A stretch of 8,433 nucleotides of DNA from Candidatus Methanomethylophilaceae archaeon (GTDB lineage Archaea; Thermoplasmatota; Thermoplasmata; Methanomassiliicoccales; Methanomethylophilaceae), in NCBI GenBank assembly GCA_017395275.1, contig JAFPVN010000292.1, positions 1-8,433 on the forward strand, given 5' to 3'. The notes below the pieces were generated by a model. It saw only the letters and a list, made by a program, of their open reading frames with translations, had not been told where the DNA came from and searched no databases. Of the stretch, positions 4,937-8,433 are shown one piece after another. How positions within the stretch are numbered: position 1 is the first letter of the stretch; every line of letters begins with the position of its first letter. The position numbers and the translations under genes were made by a program.

Positions 4937-6022
4937 ATGGCACGTAACTATCTTGTTCTTGAGGACGGGACCGTCCTCGAAGGCGAGGCCTTTGGATACG
5001 ACAAGGCGGAGACCGGAGAGGTCGTTTTCACAACAGCGATGGGCGGCTACCAGGAGAGCATCACGGATCCCTCATACCAGGGACAGATACTCATCACCAC
5101 GTACCCGCTCATAGGAAACTACGGAATAACCGACGCGGCTAGCCAATCCAGCGGCGTCCACGTCAGGGCACTCGTCGTGAGGGAGTACTGCAAGGAACCC
5201 TCCCTCATGTACGGCGGGAAGACCATCGACTCCTTCCTCAAGGAGAACAAGGTCCCCGGCATATCCGGCATCGACACCAGGGAACTGGTCCTCAAGATCC
5301 GCAGCGAGGGAACCCTCAAGGGCGCCATCGTCTACGACGAGGGACTCGTCGACAAGACGATATCTGATCTGAAGAAGATGCCCGCACCCTCCGAGAGCAA
5401 CCTCGTGGCCGAGGTATCCTGCAAGAAGAAGTACTTCGTGGACAACGGGAAGGAGCTCAACGCCGGTGTCATCGACTGCGGAGTGAAGAAGGGCATACTG
5501 GATTCCCTCTCGCAGAGATGCAACCTCACGGTCTTCCCCTACGACGCAACCGCACAGGAGATCATCGACTCCGGAGTCGACGGCGTGCTCGTCACCAACG
5601 GACCCGGGGACCCTGCACACCCCGAGATAAAGAGGACCCTCGTGAAGACGTGCAGCGACCTCATCGGACAGAAGCCCCTCATGGGTATCTGCTACGGAAG
5701 CCAGGTCATCGGACTCGCACTCGGCGGCACCACGTACAAGATGAAGTACGGCCACAGGGGATCCAACCAGCCCGTCAAGTTCGACAACAGGATCTACATC
5801 ACCTCCCAGAACCACGGTTTCGCGGTGGACGAGCACTCCATGGACGGGAAGGACGTCATAGTCAACCAGATAAACATCAACGACGGATCCGTCGAGGGAC
5901 TGATCCACAAGAACCTCCCGGTGTTCACGTGCCAGTACCACCCCGAGGCCCACGCAGGTCCCGACGACACCTCGTTCATATTCAACAATTTCGCCAAGAC
6001 CATGAAGGAGGCGAAGAGATGA
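4937..6022 (+). CDS. carA: Carbamoyl-phosphate synthetase small subunit (glutamine amidotransferase)
   Basis: This 361-residue subunit releases ammonia from glutamine and channels it to CarB to make carbamoyl phosphate for pyrimidines and arginine. The N-terminal CPSase small-chain domain spans about 1-150 (YLVLEDGTVLEGEAFGYD at 5-22, GYQESITDPSY at 37-47, TYPLIGNYGI at 55-64, GIDTREL at 111-117). The class I glutamine amidotransferase domain follows (about 174-361), with nucleophile Cys252 and triad partners His335 and Glu337 in QYHPEAHAGP. QNHGFAVD (291-298) is present. The nucleophile loop is GICYGSQ rather than the usual GICLGHQ or GICLGNQ. An upstream in-frame ATG at 4922 would add five residues, but the TATA position and family N-termini favour MARNYLVLEDG at 4937. 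No Shine-Dalgarno sequence precedes it, consistent with a leaderless mRNA. It overlaps carB by four bases. Confidence 0.96.
   Translation: MARNYLVLEDGTVLEGEAFGYDKAETGEVVFTTAMGGYQESITDPSYQGQILITTYPLIGNYGITDAASQSSGVHVRALVVREYCKEPSLMYGGKTIDSFLKENKVPGISGIDTRELVLKIRSEGTLKGAIVYDEGLVDKTISDLKKMPAPSESNLVAEVSCKKKYFVDNGKELNAGVIDCGVKKGILDSLSQRCNLTVFPYDATAQEIIDSGVDGVLVTNGPGDPAHPEIKRTLVKTCSDLIGQKPLMGICYGSQVIGLALGGTTYKMKYGHRGSNQPVKFDNRIYITSQNHGFAVDEHSMDGKDVIVNQININDGSVEGLIHKNLPVFTCQYHPEAHAGPDDTSFIFNNFAKTMKEAKR
6007..6011 (+). promoter_or_regulatory. Ribosome binding site of carB inside the carA end
   Basis: GGAGG lies 7 bases before the carB ATG, within the last codons of carA. With the ATGA stop/start overlap it indicates coupled translation of the two subunits and fixes the carB start at 6019. 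Confidence 0.7.
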
Positions 6023-8433
6023 GAAAGGATTACAAGAAGCTCATGGTCATCGGTTCCGGACCGATCGTCATCGGACAGGCGGCGGAGTTCGACTTCTCCG
6101 GTTCCCAGGCATGCAAATCGCTCAGGGAGGAGGGCTACAAGACCGTCCTGGTCAACTCCAACCCCGCGACCATCCAGACCGACCTCGACATGGCCGACGC
6201 CGTGTACATAGAGCCCATGCAGGCCGACATCATCGCCAAGATCATCGAGAAGGAGGGCGTCGACGGGATAATGGCCGGAATGGGAGGGCAGACCGCGCTC
6301 AACATTTGTTCCGAGCTCGCCGAGAACGGCACCCTCGACAGGCTGGGCGTCACCCTTCTGGGTACCCAGCCCGACGCCATCGCCATGTCCGAGGACAGGG
6401 AACTGTTCAAGGAGACCATGGAGAGGATCGGGGAGCCCGTCCCCGTCAGCAGAACATGCACCTCCATCGAGGAAGCCATCGAAGCAGTCAAGGTCATCGG
6501 ACGCTACCCTGTGCTGATCCGTCCCGCCTACACCCTCGGAGGTACAGGCGGAGGTATCGCATACGACGAGAACGAGCTCAGGGACATATGCGGAAGGGGT
6601 CTCGCCTACTCCCGTATCCACCAGGTCCTCATCGAGGAGAGCGTCCTCGGATGGAAGGAGTACGAGTACGAGGTCATGAGGGACCACAACGACAACTGCA
6701 TCATCATATGCAACATGGAGAACATCGACGCCATGGGTATCCACACCGGCGAGAGCATCGTCTGCGCACCCTGCCTGACGTTATCGGACATGGACCACCA
6801 GCGTCTGAGGGACGCCTCGCTCAAGGTCATCCGCGCCCTCGGCATCGAGGGAGGATGCAACGTCCAGTTCGCGTTCAACCCCGCCAACGGAGACTACAGG
6901 CTCATCGAGGTCAACCCCCGTGTGTCCAGGTCCTCCGCCCTGGCATCCAAGGCGACCGGATACCCCATCGCACGCGTATCGGCGAAGATCGCCGTGGGAT
7001 ACACCCTCGACGAGATCCCCAACAGGGTCACCGGCACCACGTTCGCCGCGTTCGAGCCCTCGGTCGACTACGTCGTGCTCAAGATCCCCAGATGGCCCTT
7101 CGACAAGTTCCGCACCGTCGACAGGCACCTCGGCACCCAGATGAAGTCCACCGGAGAGACCATGGCCATCGGAAGGACCTTCGAGGAGGCCCTCCTGAAG
7201 GGAATTAGGTCCCTCGAGATCGGAAGCGTCCACCTCGACCCCGTCGGACTCACCGACGACGAGATCGCCGACGAGCTCATCCACGCCACCGACAAGCGCG
7301 TGTTCGTTATCGCCGAGGCCCTCAGGAAGGGATGGACCATCGAGAAGGTGTCCGAGCTCGCATGCTGGGACGCGTTCTTCACCCGCAAGGTCGCCAACAT
7401 CGTCAAGATGGAGAAGAGGCTCGCATCCGAGCCCCTCGGAAAGGACCTCCTTAAGGAAGCCAAATGCATGGGCTTCTGCGACGCCGCCATCGCATCCTTC
7501 ACAGGCAAGGACGAGATGGACATCCGCAGGACCAGGAAGGACCTGGGAATAGTTCCGGTTTACAAGATGGTCGACACCTGTTCCGCGGAGTTCGAGGCAA
7601 AGACCCCCTACTTCTACTCCACATACGGCAACTCCTCCGAGGTCAAGCGCGACCCGAAGAAAAAGAGCATAATCATCATCGGAGGAGGACCCATCAGGAT
7701 CGGACAGGGTATCGAGTTCGACTACAGCTGCGTCCACAGCGTCATGGCCCTGCAGGCCGAGGGATACGACGCGGTCATCATCAACAACAACCCCGAGACC
7801 GTGTCCACCGACTTCGACATCTCCGACAGGCTCTACTTCGAGCCCCTCACCCTCGAGGACGTGCTCAACGTGATCGAGGCAGAGGACGCCGAAGGCGTGA
7901 TATGCCAGTACGGAGGACAGACCAGCGTCAACCTCGCCATGGACATCGAGAAGGCCATGGCCGGAACCAAGACCAAGGTCCTCGGTACCAGCCCCGACAT
8001 GATGGACGTCGCCGAGGACAGGCGCAGGTTCTCCAAGCTCATGGACGAGCTGAAGATCAAGCAGCCCGCATCCGGTACCGGATACTCGTTCGAGGAGGCG
8101 AAGGACATCGCCGAGAGGATCGGATACCCCGTCCTCGTCAGACCGTCGTACGTCCTCGGAGGACGCGCGATGGAGATCGTCTACTCCACGGAGGAACTGA
8201 AGACCTACGTGGAGACCGCCGTGAAGGTCTCCAGGCACCACCCCATCCTGATCGACAAGTACCTCACCAACGCCATCGAGCTGGACGTGGACCTGCTCTG
8301 CGACGGCACCGACGTGTTCGTCGGAGGTATCATGGAGCACGTGGAGTTCGCCGGTGTCCACTCCGGAGACGCCACCATGGTCCTGCCGCCGTTCAACCTC
8401 AGCGACGCCGTGATCGACAAGGTCCTCGGTACC
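6019..8433 (+). CDS. carB: Carbamoyl-phosphate synthetase large subunit (3' end outside window)
   Basis: This is the synthetase subunit, which makes carbamoyl phosphate from bicarbonate, two ATP and ammonia from CarA. 805 codons are present of the usual 1060-1075 and no stop is reached. The first half (about 1-400) has the pre-ATP-grasp start GSGPIVIGQAAEFDFSG (12-28) and ATP-grasp motifs RPAYTLGGTGGG (168-179), NIDAMGIHTGES (235-246), NVQFA (281-285) and IEVNPRVSRSSALASKATG (296-314). Gln283, Glu297, Asn299 and Arg301 match the metal- and ATP-binding set of E. coli CarB. An oligomerisation region follows (about 400-545). The second half restarts at IIIIGGGPIRIGQGIEFDYS (553-572), with RPSYVLGGRAMEIV at 708-721. 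The allosteric C-terminal domain is missing from the window. One oddity is APCLTLSD (250-257), where most homologues have AP(S/A)QTL. Translation is probably coupled to carA. Confidence 0.97.
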   Translation, partial: MRKDYKKLMVIGSGPIVIGQAAEFDFSGSQACKSLREEGYKTVLVNSNPATIQTDLDMADAVYIEPMQADIIAKIIEKEGVDGIMAGMGGQTALNICSELAENGTLDRLGVTLLGTQPDAIAMSEDRELFKETMERIGEPVPVSRTCTSIEEAIEAVKVIGRYPVLIRPAYTLGGTGGGIAYDENELRDICGRGLAYSRIHQVLIEESVLGWKEYEYEVMRDHNDNCIIICNMENIDAMGIHTGESIVCAPCLTLSDMDHQRLRDASLKVIRALGIEGGCNVQFAFNPANGDYRLIEVNPRVSRSSALASKATGYPIARVSAKIAVGYTLDEIPNRVTGTTFAAFEPSVDYVVLKIPRWPFDKFRTVDRHLGTQMKSTGETMAIGRTFEEALLKGIRSLEIGSVHLDPVGLTDDEIADELIHATDKRVFVIAEALRKGWTIEKVSELACWDAFFTRKVANIVKMEKRLASEPLGKDLLKEAKCMGFCDAAIASFTGKDEMDIRRTRKDLGIVPVYKMVDTCSAEFEAKTPYFYSTYGNSSEVKRDPKKKSIIIIGGGPIRIGQGIEFDYSCVHSVMALQAEGYDAVIINNNPETVSTDFDISDRLYFEPLTLEDVLNVIEAEDAEGVICQYGGQTSVNLAMDIEKAMAGTKTKVLGTSPDMMDVAEDRRRFSKLMDELKIKQPASGTGYSFEEAKDIAERIGYPVLVRPSYVLGGRAMEIVYSTEELKTYVETAVKVSRHHPILIDKYLTNAIELDVDLLCDGTDVFVGGIMEHVEFAGVHSGDATMVLPPFNLSDAVIDKVLGT

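Noticed and set aside
6111..7208. Plus-strand frame of 365 codons inside carB
   Set aside because: Shifted frame of carB, Arg/His/Pro-rich, no ribosome binding site.
6781..8361. Minus-strand frame of 526 codons antisense to carB
   Set aside because: Composition dominated by Gly, Val, Leu and Asp from the complementary strand of codons such as ATC and GAC. carB on the plus strand is intact throughout.
1..8433. CRISPR array, insertion sequence, attachment site or defence genes
   Set aside because: No regularly spaced repeats, transposase or integrase motifs, or terminal inverted repeats were seen anywhere in the window.

Overview
The window reads as archaeal chromosome, most likely Thermoplasmata and plausibly Methanomassiliicoccales. 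What I see: a partial 23S rRNA gene with archaeal-type conserved blocks, an archaeal Pelota gene, TATA/BRE-like promoters, T-tract terminators, and GC-rich protein genes that prefer AGG for arginine and ATC for isoleucine. The order-level placement is inference from gene style and the solitary 23S gene, not from a search.

Layout. Positions 1-98 are an AT-rich segment that does not read as rRNA. It abuts the 23S gene abruptly inside a highly conserved block near E. coli position 1785-1790. Positions 99-1940 are the 5' half of a 23S rRNA gene on the minus strand. Its leader and a BRE/TATA promoter lie at about 1941-2139. No 16S or tRNA lies upstream; the next gene upstream, in the same orientation, is a 450-residue citrate synthase (2296-3648, minus). 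Upstream of that is pelA (3742-4767, minus), encoding the ribosome-rescue factor aPelota. The 169-base divergent region 4768-4936 separates pelA from the plus-strand operon carA-carB (4937-8433). This operon encodes the two subunits of glutamine-dependent carbamoyl-phosphate synthetase and has a 4-base ATGA overlap. carB runs off the window after 805 codons.

How the genes relate. carA and carB are one functional unit feeding pyrimidine and arginine synthesis. Citrate synthase would start the oxidative branch towards 2-oxoglutarate and glutamate. pelA and the 23S gene belong to translation. Apart from carAB these are independent transcription units with their own promoter and terminator signals, not one pathway.

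I found no clear new defence, mobile or biosynthetic system. The most unusual signal is the start of the window. The 23S gene is broken there by AT-rich DNA that can fold into two consecutive hairpins, the first containing the junction. It could be an intron or intervening sequence, or an assembly chimera at a contig end; the window alone cannot decide. The many long open frames inside the 23S gene and antisense to the GC-rich genes are shadows and are not annotated.
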